From the IMG/VR virus record IMGVR_UViG_3300024520_000120, positions 1 to 47,171 of that record: 47,171 bases of DNA, one strand, 5' to 3'. The translations under genes and the position numbers were made by a program. Positions 12,207 to 20,624 of this stretch are shown piece by piece. The notes beneath the pieces were generated by a model, which saw only the letters and a program-made list of their open reading frames with translations, was not told the origin of the DNA and did no database searches. The stretch is from a virus. Position 1 is the stretch's first letter. Every line of letters begins with the position of its first letter.

Positions 12207-12754
12207 TGGAACCGGGACCTGAACTAGACGCGCGAGTGGCGATAGAGATCATGGAGTTCACGAGCGCCGATGCGTACAAGCCGTCTCAAGATGGCCCCCT
12301 GCGGTTCATCGAAGGCGTGTGGCGATCGTGGTCCCCCTCCACCTCCATCTCAGATGCGATGGAAGTGGTGGAGAAGATGGAGCGGGACGGTTGGGGCCAC
12401 CAGCATCTGCGCTACTCAACCGGCGCGACCGACGGTGGTCGCGTGATTCGCTGGGTGTTCATGCAACCGGGACACGGGCATCTCTCTATGAGTAAAGCCG
12501 AAGCCGACACCCTTCCTTACGCAATCAGCCTGTGTGCCTTGAAGGCTGTAGGGAAGGAAGCAGCCCGCCGAGAGGCCGCCGCCTACCGACGAGGCGTAGA
12601 GGCCGGGGCGAAGTGGGGAGCGGAGCAGATGCGGAAGGGCTCACGAATCAGCGAGAACTTCCGGCACGGTTACTCAGAGAGTTGCACCATCGTCGTTGAC
12701 GAGACCCCCACCGAGATAACAGCACGAGCAGTAAAGGAACTCTGCGATGCCTAA
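12206..12754 (+). CDS. Phage ABA-sandwich domain protein, 182 residues
   Basis: ELDARVAIEIMEF at the start, then YSTS/SWSPSTSISDAMEVVE and a late PYAISLCALKAVG, follow the pattern of the phage ABA sandwich domain, a small alpha/beta domain found in many phage genomes, whose function is not known. The carboxyl part (RREAAAYRRGVEAGAKWGAE) is helical and probably a separate extension. Start fixed by TGATG overlap. Confidence 0.7.
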   Translation: MEPGPELDARVAIEIMEFTSADAYKPSQDGPLRFIEGVWRSWSPSTSISDAMEVVEKMERDGWGHQHLRYSTGATDGGRVIRWVFMQPGHGHLSMSKAEADTLPYAISLCALKAVGKEAARREAAAYRRGVEAGAKWGAEQMRKGSRISENFRHGYSESCTIVVDETPTEITARAVKELCDA

Positions 12755-12788
12755 CCCCGACCCCACACCCGAACTGGACGACGCATGA
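12747..12788 (+). CDS. Possible 13-residue peptide
   Basis: ATG at 12747 inside the end of the previous gene opens MPNPDPTPELDDA and stops as ATGA with the next start. It may only serve to couple translation. Confidence 0.25.
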   Translation: MPNPDPTPELDDA

Positions 12789-13051
12789 AGACGGTACCCG
12801 AGGGCGTGCCCGCGGAGGCACGAGCACGAATCGAGAAGATCGCCCGGGAGCTGAATGACGCGATCGAACCGATCGCCCAGCGGTATCAGGTCGCCTACGC
12901 GCTCTCCGCGTTCATCTTCCTGAATGACGAGCAAACGCAGGGCGTTGCGGTCATGCAGACGAACATGGACGAGGGTCCGGCCGTGACGATGATGAAGAAG
13001 TCGATCGCGGCGACCGAGGCGGTTACGCCCCCGAAGGGGCTGCACAACTAA
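12785..13051 (+). CDS. Hypothetical protein, 88 residues
   Basis: Unrecognised; starts MKTVPEGVPAEARARIEKIA, helical, with QVAYALSAFIFLNDEQTQGV in the middle. It is the last gene of the accessory block, followed by a strong hairpin and a fresh promoter. Confidence 0.7.
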   Translation: MKTVPEGVPAEARARIEKIARELNDAIEPIAQRYQVAYALSAFIFLNDEQTQGVAVMQTNMDEGPAVTMMKKSIAATEAVTPPKGLHN

Positions 13052-13058
13052 ACGAGGA

Positions 13059-13099
13059 GCCCCGGGGGTGCTACCGGCCTTCGGGCGACCCCCCGGGGC
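13059..13099 (+). terminator. Hairpin terminator-like structure after the accessory block
   Basis: GCCCCGGGGG (13059-13068) pairs with CCCCCGGGGC (13090-13099); the loop contains a smaller CCGG-type hairpin. It separates the accessory operon from the late promoter. No T-run follows, so it may work with Rho or only reduce read-through. Confidence 0.5.
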
Positions 13100-13148
13100 C
13101 CGTCCAGACAGCGCTACTACGGGAACGTCTAAACGGTGCAGCCAGTGT

Positions 13149-13177
13149 TTGTCAAGCCCAGCGCCGTGCAGTATGGT
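13149..13177 (+). promoter_or_regulatory. Rightward promoter for packaging genes
   Basis: TTGTCA (13149-13154), 17 bases, TATGGT (13172-13177), start expected near 13184, twelve bases before the 13196 ATG. A GTCTAAAC octamer (13127-13134) lies 15 bases upstream. The spacer lacks the CCA-N4-TGG dyad of the leftward promoters, in keeping with separate control. Confidence 0.6.
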
Positions 13178-13195
13178 CGCGCGAGGGGGGTGAAC

Positions 13196-13405
13196 ATGCC
13201 CAAGATGAATCCGGAGCATTACTCGCACAACGGCCCGGGCGGGAAGAAGATCGCCCGCGAGACCGACCGCTGTCTGCCCGTCGAGAAGGTCGGCGGCAAG
13301 GACTCCGCCGGGATGACCGGCACGAAGTACACGGGCGCCCACACGAAGTCGCACAGCGGCGGGTTCGCCAAGGTGGTCGGCCAGAAGAAGGGCGGCAAGG
13401 GCTAG
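13196..13405 (+). CDS. Basic hypothetical protein, 69 residues
   Basis: Gly/Lys-rich: MPKMNPEHYSHNGPGGKKIA ... ending GGFAKVVGQKKGGKG, with no hydrophobic core, so probably disordered and nucleic-acid or capsid associated. The ATG at 13196 has a GGGGGG site just upstream. First gene after the 13149-13177 promoter. Confidence 0.65.
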   Translation: MPKMNPEHYSHNGPGGKKIARETDRCLPVEKVGGKDSAGMTGTKYTGAHTKSHSGGFAKVVGQKKGGKG

Positions 13406-13585
13406 ATGCCCACGAAGAGCGCGAAGCAGCACCGCGCGATGGCGGCTGCCGCCGCAGGACGCTCGACCCTCGGAATCCCGGTCGAGATCGGCCGGGAGAT
13501 GCTGAAGGCCGACGCCAAGCCGAAGACGAAGACGAAGCACGGGGGGAAGCGCAGTGCCGGGGGAAAACGCCCACGTAGAGGGTGA
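13406..13585 (+). CDS. DUF3008-like small basic protein, 59 residues
   Basis: The core KSAKQHRAMAAAAAGRSTLG then IPVEIGREML matches the pattern of DUF3008 (KxxQQxxMGxAxAxxxG then IPxKVGxEF), small basic proteins found beside phage packaging genes. The tail (KPKTKTKHGGKRSAGGKRPR) is highly basic. The ATG follows the previous stop directly, and it overlaps 13554-13904 in another frame. Function unknown. Confidence 0.65.
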   Translation: MPTKSAKQHRAMAAAAAGRSTLGIPVEIGREMLKADAKPKTKTKHGGKRSAGGKRPRRG

Positions 13586-13904
13586 CGAGGCGACAGCGGC
13601 CGTACCTACGAGTACGGAGAAGCGTGACGCCACAGATCCAGAGATCGAGCGAATCGCCGAGCTACTCGGCGAGGATGTGTTGATCGTCACCCGCTCTGAC
13701 GCCGAGACCTACGCGCGCATCCACTACGAGTGGGTCGCCATGCAACGCGCCATGAACGGGGACCCAGCGCCGGAGCAGTGGGCACAATTGTGCGGTTCCG
13801 AGCGCGAACTGTTGATCTCGGCGATGGCGGAGCTGCTCAACCGGTTCGAGGCGGACATGGCTGACGCCCCCCTGGGAGACGAGGATGGGGCGGAGTACCG
13901 ATAG
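13554..13904 (+). CDS. Hypothetical protein before terminase, 116 residues
   Basis: GTG at 13554 has GGGGGAAG nearby. The sequence opens with an acidic disordered stretch, then helices (DPEIERIAELLGEDVLIVTR, ELLISAMAELLNRFEADMAD). Overlaps both neighbours. Not recognised; helical content would also fit a terminase small-subunit accessory. Confidence 0.65.
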   Translation: MPGENAHVEGDEATAAVPTSTEKRDATDPEIERIAELLGEDVLIVTRSDAETYARIHYEWVAMQRAMNGDPAPEQWAQLCGSERELLISAMAELLNRFEADMADAPLGDEDGAEYR

Positions 13905-14250
13905 GCAGGTCGAGATCGCCGAGCGCGAGTCGTTCGGCAGCTTGATGGAGTCCGCGGCCGAGAACTCGGCCCGGACTCAGGCGCAGCAGTACGTCGACCT
14001 CGCCGTGAAAACGCTCGCGCGCGTCATGCGCTCCACGAAGACGAGCCCGAGCGCCAAGGTCTCCGCCGCGCGCGAGATGCTCGCCCAGGCTTACGGCAAG
14101 CCCACGCAGCAGGTCATCCACTCGGGGGACGGCGGGGGCTTCAACGTCCAGATCATCCAATTCTCCACCGGACAGCGCGAGGAACACGTCATTGACGTGC
14201 CGGTGGACGCATGCCCGCAGGAAGAGCGGCTAGTCTCGGACGAGCTGTAA
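13885..14250 (+). CDS. Terminase small subunit-like protein
   Basis: The 121-residue protein has YVDLAVKTLARVMRSTKTSP followed by SAKVSAAREMLAQAYGKPTQ, the helical repeat and YGKP motif common in phage proteins annotated as terminase small subunits or their DNA-binding partners. Small terminases recognise phage DNA for packaging and stimulate the large subunit. It lies one gene before the large subunit. The assignment rests on motif and position. Confidence 0.6.
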   Translation: MGRSTDRQVEIAERESFGSLMESAAENSARTQAQQYVDLAVKTLARVMRSTKTSPSAKVSAAREMLAQAYGKPTQQVIHSGDGGGFNVQIIQFSTGQREEHVIDVPVDACPQEERLVSDEL

Positions 14251-15536
14251 AGCGCGCTGGTAAGCGCTACATCGACTGGGCAGACGAGCCGATTCACGGC
14301 CCGAATGCGGAGTCGTTCGGCGCCGTTGAGTCGATCGCGCGCAACCCCATGCTGCACGCGATCACCGCGGGTGCAGCAGTGCCGAAGCTCGCAGAGGGCA
14401 TCGGCAACGTCGGGAAGCTGCTCGGGCAGGTGAACCAGCAGGAGCCGGTCACCCCGCAGAGTCTCGGCAGCATGGTCGGCGACATTGGCGTGACCGGAGC
14501 TGCCCAGGCCGCGAACTACCTGGGCGTCCCCACGGCGCTGCGCGGAATCGGCGCGGGCGCGCAGTACCTACAGGACAACTTCGTCCCGAATACGCCGCAG
14601 GGCGGCGGCGCGTTCGGTCTCAGTCCTCTCACGAGCGCCGGGAGACTCGGCGACGCGATCGAGGCGAAGGCCACACGGGGGCTCGAAGGACCCTCGCGCG
14701 CAGATGCGGAACCGACGCAGGGGACCGGCGTCGAGATGCCCCCGGTCATGTTCCCCGGCGCGCAGATGACCGCGGTACTGAATGCCGTCGGCAAGCCCTT
14801 GAAGGGCGCGCGGCGTGTCTTCTTCCGCTCGGTCACGAGCGAAGATATGTCGACCCCCTTCCACGACCCGGACTCGATCAGCCACCCGGCCTTCAAGCCT
14901 CTGGTCAAGATGTTCCGCAAGGCCGCGAAAGAGAAGCGCCCCCTGGGCGAGACTCGCGCCTTCGTCGACGACCCCTCGTGGCGCCGAGTGATCGACGGCA
15001 CGACAGGCGTCGAGCGCAAGAGCGGGTACGGTGGCGGACGGCTGTATGACCGGGCGGGGAACGAGATCCCGAACGTGGTCGTCGAAGATGCGATGACCAC
15101 CGTCTTCCCGTCGCGCGAGGTGAAGATGAATCTCGGCGTGACGCAGAAGGGCAAGAAAGAGCTGCTCGACGTCGACGTCACCTTCTACGTCGAGCCCCAT
15201 ACCCGCAACGTCACGCTCTCCAGCATGTCCGAGAGTGGACGCGGTATCGGCAATCAGGTCTCAGGCGCCACGAACAAACTCGGCACGCGCCCGCTCATCG
15301 AGCTGGTGCAGCGCGTGGCCAAGGAGTTCCCCGAGGCCGACATTATGCAGTACATGCGCGTGGGCGGGCGCATCGGCAAGGCCCGCACCGGCAAGGTGCC
15401 GCTACACGGCAGTCCGCCGACTTGGAAGAAGGTCAACCTGAAGGGCATTCGCGAGGGGAAGACCCAGCGCGACGAGCTGTTCAAGTTCCAAGGTGGAACG
15501 CATCGCGGCTTCGGCGACGAGGTACGCAGTCCGTGA
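14211..15536 (+). CDS. Unrecognised 441-residue protein between the terminase genes
   Basis: The protein has a Gly/Ala-rich amino third (MLHAITAGAAVPKLAEGIGN, TAAQAANYLGVPTALRGIGA) resembling stretches of phage ejection proteins, a middle domain (SGYGGGRLYDRAGNEIPNVV) and a basic carboxyl end (PTWKKVNLKGIREGKTQRDE). It overlaps the small-terminase-like gene by 40 bases and the large terminase start as GTGA. It may be a virion or injected protein placed early, or a novel packaging factor; neither is shown. Confidence 0.75.
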   Translation: MPAGRAASLGRAVKRAGKRYIDWADEPIHGPNAESFGAVESIARNPMLHAITAGAAVPKLAEGIGNVGKLLGQVNQQEPVTPQSLGSMVGDIGVTGAAQAANYLGVPTALRGIGAGAQYLQDNFVPNTPQGGGAFGLSPLTSAGRLGDAIEAKATRGLEGPSRADAEPTQGTGVEMPPVMFPGAQMTAVLNAVGKPLKGARRVFFRSVTSEDMSTPFHDPDSISHPAFKPLVKMFRKAAKEKRPLGETRAFVDDPSWRRVIDGTTGVERKSGYGGGRLYDRAGNEIPNVVVEDAMTTVFPSREVKMNLGVTQKGKKELLDVDVTFYVEPHTRNVTLSSMSESGRGIGNQVSGATNKLGTRPLIELVQRVAKEFPEADIMQYMRVGGRIGKARTGKVPLHGSPPTWKKVNLKGIREGKTQRDELFKFQGGTHRGFGDEVRSP

Positions 15537-16885
15537 ACCTGACGCTGCCGAACAACTGGTCTCCCCGGCCCTACCAAATGGCCATGTGGGAACACATGGA
15601 GCGCCAGACCAGCGAGATGAAGGCGCGCGACTACGAAGGTCTCGGTGCGCGTGCCGCCTGCGTGTGGCACCGCCGCGCCGGAAAAGACCTGTGCATGATC
15701 CACTTCTGCGCGACGCAAGCCTTCCAGCGCGTCGGCATGTACTGGCACATCCTGCCCACCTACCGGCAGGGACGCAATATTGTGTGGAACGGGAAGACAC
15801 GGGACGGTGTACCGTTCCTCGACGCCTTCCCCGGTTCCGCAGATCCGTCGCTCAAGAGCGGCGTCGATCGCAAGCGCGATGACGAGATGATGCTGTGGCT
15901 GCCGAACGGCAGCACCTATCAGGTGGTCGGCGCGGACGAGCCCGATCGGCTGGTCGGCGCGAACCCGATCGGCGTCATCTTCTCCGAGTGGTCGATCATG
16001 AACCCCTCGGTGTGGGAGCTGATCTCGCCGATTCTCGCCGAGAACGGCGGCTGGGCCGTGTTCATCTACACGCCCCGTGGGCGGAACCACGGCTTCAAGA
16101 CGCTGAAGAGCGCGATGGAACTGCCGGAGTGGTTCGGCCAGAAGCTCACCGTGGACGACACGCACGCCGTCTCGGCGGACGTGATCCAGTCCGAGCGTGA
16201 CCGCGGCATGCCCGAGGAGATGATCGAGCAGGAATACTGGTGCTCCTTCGATGCGCCGCTGGTCGGCTCGTACTACTCCGCCGAGATGGGGCGCATGACC
16301 AGTGACGACCGCATCTGCAAGGTGCCCTGGGAGTCCGACCTGCCGGTGCTCACGGGCTGGGACCTGGGAATCGGCGACGCGACCTCGATCTGGTTCTACC
16401 AGATGGTCGCCCGCGAGGTGCGGTTCATCGACTACTACGAGTCGAGCGGCGTCGGCCTCGACCACTACGCGAAGGTGCTGGCCGAGAAGCCGTACACCTA
16501 CGGCGACCACATCGGGCCGCATGACGTGCAGGTGCGTGAGCTGGGCACCGGGCATTCTCGGCTGGAGAGCCTGCGCAACCTCGGCATTCGCATGCGCGTG
16601 GCTGCGAAGCTGTCGGTCGACGACGGCATCAGCGCGACGCGCAACCTCTTGAACCGCTCGTACATCGACGAGAACAAGTGTGCACGCGGGATCGACGCCC
16701 TCCGGCAATACTCGAAGGAAGAGATCCAGGGCCTCACCGGCCCGAACGGCGAGAAGCTCTACCGGGATAAGCCGAAGCACGACTGGACGTCGCACGCGGC
16801 CGACGCTCTTCGTGTGATCGGCGTGGGTATCCGCCCCCCGAAGAAGAAGTACGACCGACTGGCGCCGCATTTGGCGATTGTCTGA
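15533..16885 (+). CDS. terL: Terminase large subunit
   Basis: The ATPase half shows RPYQMAMWEHM and the Walker A variant HRRAGKD (46-52), followed by a Walker B-like region (GVIFSEWSIM) and FIYTPRGRNHGF coupling motif. The nuclease half begins GWDLGIGDATSIWFY, an RNase H-like acidic motif, and ends with SHAADALRVIGVGIRPPKK as in podophage and lambdoid large terminases. The enzyme cuts and pumps DNA into the procapsid through the portal. GTG at 15533 overlaps the previous stop; 450 residues is a normal length. Confidence 0.93.
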   Translation: MNLTLPNNWSPRPYQMAMWEHMERQTSEMKARDYEGLGARAACVWHRRAGKDLCMIHFCATQAFQRVGMYWHILPTYRQGRNIVWNGKTRDGVPFLDAFPGSADPSLKSGVDRKRDDEMMLWLPNGSTYQVVGADEPDRLVGANPIGVIFSEWSIMNPSVWELISPILAENGGWAVFIYTPRGRNHGFKTLKSAMELPEWFGQKLTVDDTHAVSADVIQSERDRGMPEEMIEQEYWCSFDAPLVGSYYSAEMGRMTSDDRICKVPWESDLPVLTGWDLGIGDATSIWFYQMVAREVRFIDYYESSGVGLDHYAKVLAEKPYTYGDHIGPHDVQVRELGTGHSRLESLRNLGIRMRVAAKLSVDDGISATRNLLNRSYIDENKCARGIDALRQYSKEEIQGLTGPNGEKLYRDKPKHDWTSHAADALRVIGVGIRPPKKKYDRLAPHLAIV

Positions 16886-17157
16886 TGCCCGCTATTGCGC
16901 TCCAGAATCGAATCGACGTGCTCGAAGCCAAGGTGGCCGATCTGGAGCAGCTCACGGACGAGCTGCTGCAACTCATGAACGGCCCCGACGGCAACATCGA
17001 CGTCCGCGACGTGCTCTACCCGATGACACTCCGCAAGCTCGGAATGGACCCGCCCGCTCGGAAGCTGGAGCCCGGAGAGAGCCGTAAGGATGTGCCGATC
17101 GCCGAGCCCGGGTCGCAGTCGCATGGTGTGCCGGTGGGCGGAGGGCAACAGCAGTGA
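16885..17157 (+). CDS. Small coiled-coil protein, 90 residues
   Basis: An amino-terminal heptad pattern (IALQNRIDVLEAKVADLEQL, TDELLQLMNG) predicts a coiled coil; the tail is Pro/Gly rich. It overlaps the terminase stop (TGATG) and the portal start. Unrecognised; perhaps a packaging or portal assembly factor. Confidence 0.7.
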   Translation: MPAIALQNRIDVLEAKVADLEQLTDELLQLMNGPDGNIDVRDVLYPMTLRKLGMDPPARKLEPGESRKDVPIAEPGSQSHGVPVGGGQQQ

Positions 17158-19256
17158 CCATCCCTCTGAAGAAGGTGCCGGAGATCGAGCAGGACCGCGG
17201 CGAAGAGACGCGCATCAAGCCGCTGACCGAGGATCAGGTCAAGGCGGTCGTCGAGTTCGAGATTCAGGACGCGATCGGCGGCATCGGGTCCGAGATCGCC
17301 GAGCAGCGCCGGAAGGCCATCCAGTATTACTACGGCAGGGAGTTCGGCAACGAGCAGGACGGCCGTTCTAAGGTGATCCTGACGGACGTCGCGGACACGA
17401 TCGAGTGGATGATGCCGACGCTCATGCGCATGCTGACGGGCACGTCGCGCGTTGTGAGCTACAGGCCGCGCCGGGTGGATGACGAACCCGCGGCCGAGCA
17501 GGCGACCGAGTACATCAACTACGTGTTCTTGCAGGAGATGAACGGCTTTCAGATTCTCCACGACTGGTTCAAGTCCGCCCTGCTGGAGAAGAACGGCATC
17601 GTCAAGTGCTACCTCGACTCGCGGGTGCGTCCGGAGCTGGAGCGGTACGAGGAGATCACGCAGGAGCAGGCGGCGTTGCTGCTCGATGACGATGCGATCG
17701 AGATCCTCGACTGGGAGGAAGACCAGTCCGCGATCGGGCCGGACGGCTCTCCCGTCTCCACATTCGACGTCGACATTCGGCGCATGGACATTCGGCACGA
17801 GATCCGCGTCGAAGGCGTACCGCCCGAAGAGTTCTTGATCGCGCGGCGTTGCCTGGAGTTGAATGACGATACGTCATTCAGCGCGCATCGTGCGAAGCGC
17901 ACGGTCTCCGATCTCGTGTCGATGGGGTTCGACCCCGACTTCCTCCAGAGCATTCCGTCCGACGACATGCCCGAGTACAACTTGGAGCGGACGGAGCGGC
18001 TCTCCGAGGACGAGACCTTCCCGGTGAGCACGTCAGATCGTCACGATGAAGCCGCACGCGAGATTTGGGTGACCGAGTGCTATGTGCGGATCGACGAGGA
18101 CGGCGACGGGTACACCGAGCTGCGTAAGGTGGTTGTAGCCGGAGAGACGGGCGTGGTGTTGATGGATGACGAGGAAATTACCCGGAACCCGCTCCACAGC
18201 ATCACGCCTGTCCCCATTCCGCATAAGTTCTTCGGGCTCTCGATCGCAGATCTGGTCATGGACTTGCAGCTCATCCGGTCGACTCTGCTCAGGCAGATGC
18301 TCGACAACCTCTACCTCATCAACAATCCGCGCACGGCGGTCATCGAGGGGATGGTCGAGATCGAGGATCTGCTCACCAGCATGCCGGGCGGCCTCGTGCG
18401 CACCACCGGGCCGGGCGCCATCGAGCCGCTGCTCATGCAGCCGCTCGGGCCGATGGCGTTCAACATGCTGGAGTATCTGGAGGACGTGAAAGAGAACCGC
18501 ACGGGCGTGGCCAAGCCCTTCACCCAGGGCGAGAACGCTGCGGCGCTCAACCCCACCGCGACTGGCATCTCGTCGCTCATGTCCTCGGCGGCCCAGCGCA
18601 TCGAGCTGATCGCCAAGATCTTCGCCAATAGCGGCCTGAAGTCGCTGTTCAAGGATCTGCTGCACCTCCACGCCTCATCGCCCGTGAAGGAGCGCGTCTT
18701 CCGGCTGCGCGGCGAGTGGGTGAACATCGACCCGTCGATTTGGGATACGGAGATGGACGTGGAGGTCGAGGTCGGGCTCGGGGTGAGTCAGGCGGCCGAG
18801 CGGATCTCGCAGCTCCAAGCCATCCTCGCGACGCAGCAGCAGATGGTGCAGGCGGGCGCGGGCGGCAAGCTCGTGACGCCCCAGCACATCTACCGGGCCG
18901 CGAACAAGCTGGCCGAGGCGATGGGCTTCACCACACCCGAGATGTTCTTCGCCGACCCGAAGGAGCAGGAGATCGAGGCGCCGCCGGACCCGAAGATGAT
19001 CGAGGCGCAGCAGAAGGGGCAGGAGTCCCAGGCCAAGCTCCAGCTCGAACAGGACAAGTTGAAGATCGAGAAGCAGGAGCACGATGATCGGCTCGGGCAG
19101 GCGAAGTACGAGGCCGACCTGAAGGCGCAGATCGAGCGAGAGCGGATCGCGAGCGCCGAGCGGCTGGAGAACCGGCGGATCGAAATGGAGCGCGAAAAGG
19201 CGCGGCAGAAAGATATGACCGACCGGATGCACAAGGGACAGGCCAATGCCGCGTGA
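17154..19256 (+). CDS. Portal protein
   Basis: At 700 residues it matches the length of podovirus portals such as that of P22. ILTDVADTIEWMMPTLMRML near residue 80, LRQMLDNLYLINNPR in the middle and ALNPTATGISSLMSSAAQRI later are the sequence features typical of these portals, and the long charged carboxyl end (from about residue 600) is a coiled coil/barrel region. The dodecameric portal forms the DNA channel and binds terminase. Start GTG at 17154 overlaps the previous gene. Confidence 0.9.
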   Translation: MTIPLKKVPEIEQDRGEETRIKPLTEDQVKAVVEFEIQDAIGGIGSEIAEQRRKAIQYYYGREFGNEQDGRSKVILTDVADTIEWMMPTLMRMLTGTSRVVSYRPRRVDDEPAAEQATEYINYVFLQEMNGFQILHDWFKSALLEKNGIVKCYLDSRVRPELERYEEITQEQAALLLDDDAIEILDWEEDQSAIGPDGSPVSTFDVDIRRMDIRHEIRVEGVPPEEFLIARRCLELNDDTSFSAHRAKRTVSDLVSMGFDPDFLQSIPSDDMPEYNLERTERLSEDETFPVSTSDRHDEAAREIWVTECYVRIDEDGDGYTELRKVVVAGETGVVLMDDEEITRNPLHSITPVPIPHKFFGLSIADLVMDLQLIRSTLLRQMLDNLYLINNPRTAVIEGMVEIEDLLTSMPGGLVRTTGPGAIEPLLMQPLGPMAFNMLEYLEDVKENRTGVAKPFTQGENAAALNPTATGISSLMSSAAQRIELIAKIFANSGLKSLFKDLLHLHASSPVKERVFRLRGEWVNIDPSIWDTEMDVEVEVGLGVSQAAERISQLQAILATQQQMVQAGAGGKLVTPQHIYRAANKLAEAMGFTTPEMFFADPKEQEIEAPPDPKMIEAQQKGQESQAKLQLEQDKLKIEKQEHDDRLGQAKYEADLKAQIERERIASAERLENRRIEMEREKARQKDMTDRMHKGQANAA

Positions 19257-19521
19257 GCTGGACGAGATACAGAGGATCGCCCGGGCAGACCGGGTTCACG
19301 AGCTGCTCGGGAACGATCACGTTATCGCGGCATTAGCGGCAATCGAGACGCGCTGGCTGAATGCAATTCGTAGGTCACAGCCTGCTCAAACCAAAGAGCG
19401 GGAACAGGCTTACGCAGTTCTGCGTGGGCTTGATGAGTTCGTCACAGAGTTGACAAAACTGATACAGGACGGCACGGTCGCGAAAGTCCAGGCGGCAGAA
19501 GCGGAATCCAACGCGCAGTGA
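19246..19521 (+). CDS. Small virion-region protein, 91 residues
   Basis: Charged helical protein containing ETRWLNAIRRSQPAQTKERE and AYAVLRGLDEFVTELTKLIQ. Short helical genes in this place between portal and scaffold are common in podophages, with unclear roles. It overlaps both neighbours by a few bases. Not recognised further. Confidence 0.7.
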   Translation: MPRELDEIQRIARADRVHELLGNDHVIAALAAIETRWLNAIRRSQPAQTKEREQAYAVLRGLDEFVTELTKLIQDGTVAKVQAAEAESNAQ

Positions 19522-20624
19522 CACAGCCTGCTCAGCCGCAGAGCCAACGTGAAATCGAAGCGTCGATCGGTGCACTCCTCGATACCGAGTTGAGTGCCGA
19601 AGACAGCACCCGTAAGCGCACGGGACCCGGGGGCGAGGTCGTCGAGGAAGAGATCGACGACGACCCTGGCACGGAGCCCGTCGAAGATGACGAGGTTGCT
19701 GCGGACGAGGGTGACGACGACGATTCGGAGGGCACCGAAGACGCCGAACCCGGCGAAGGGGAAGGCGAATCTTCGGATGACACAGAGGACGAGGGGATCT
19801 CAACCCTCGACGATCTCTCCGCGTCCTTCGAGATGGATCAGGACGAGTTCCTCTCCGCCATCAAGGTCGACGACGCGGGCACGACGCTGGCGCAGCTCGT
19901 CGAGGCGCACACGAAGTCGCCGCAGAACGCGCTGCTGACGCAGCAGATCGAGGCCGACTCGGCGCGCGTACTCGAAGAGAAGACCGCGCTCACGAAGCAG
20001 CGCGAGGAGTACGCGGAGACGTCGCAGAAGTCGGTCGAGCGGCTCGCAGTGGCCGCGGATCACCTACTGACCGAGGTCGAAGGCGAGCGCGGGACGGACT
20101 GGGAGAAGCTGAAGCTCGAAGACCCACAGGACTACATGCTGCGCTTCAGCGACCACCAGTTGAAGAAGCAGAAGATCGAGGAGGCCCTGACGCTCATTCG
20201 GGCCGAGGCGGACAAGCAGTCCGAGACCGATCAGCAGATCCGCGCCGATTTCGCGCGGGATCAGCAGGCCAAGCTCTACGAGAAAATGCCGGAGTGGCGC
20301 AAGGACCCTGTCCGCGCCGAAGCGTTCAAGGGCATCGAGACGTCACTCCGCGCGGCCGGATTCGAGGATGACGACTTCGCCATGCTCGACGACCACCGCA
20401 TTCTGCTGCAAGCCTATAAGGCGGCGCAGTGGGACGAGCTTCAGCACAAGGGGAAGCTCGTCAAGAAGCGGATCAAAAAGGTGCAGAAGAAGGTCGTGCG
20501 CGCAGGTGCACGCCGGAACTCAGAACAGGATAAATCCAGACAGCAGAGAGTCGCGCTCCGCAAACGATTGCGCGCATCGGGCTCAGTCGAGGACGCTGCG
20601 GCACTCATGGGGGATCTGGTTTAG
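19518..20624 (+). CDS. Scaffolding protein (putative)
   Basis: The 368-residue protein has a very acidic first third (EEEIDDDPGTEPVEDDEVAA and following) and then helical, charged stretches, ending with a basic RK-rich tail. Composition and place directly before the major capsid protein are those of phage scaffolds, which guide procapsid assembly and leave. No protease motif was seen. Start GTG at 19518. Confidence 0.75.
   Translation: MTQPAQPQSQREIEASIGALLDTELSAEDSTRKRTGPGGEVVEEEIDDDPGTEPVEDDEVAADEGDDDDSEGTEDAEPGEGEGESSDDTEDEGISTLDDLSASFEMDQDEFLSAIKVDDAGTTLAQLVEAHTKSPQNALLTQQIEADSARVLEEKTALTKQREEYAETSQKSVERLAVAADHLLTEVEGERGTDWEKLKLEDPQDYMLRFSDHQLKKQKIEEALTLIRAEADKQSETDQQIRADFARDQQAKLYEKMPEWRKDPVRAEAFKGIETSLRAAGFEDDDFAMLDDHRILLQAYKAAQWDELQHKGKLVKKRIKKVQKKVVRAGARRNSEQDKSRQQRVALRKRLRASGSVEDAAALMGDLV

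Noticed and set aside
15254-16870. 538-codon frame on the minus strand opposite the large terminase
   Set aside because: It is an artefact of high GC and codon bias; the plus strand encodes complete terminase motifs and the minus frame has composition typical of antisense shadows.
19453-19485. TTGACA on the plus strand inside 19246-19521 as a promoter
   Set aside because: No -10 hexamer at 16-18 bases; it falls within coding sequence of a continuous late operon.
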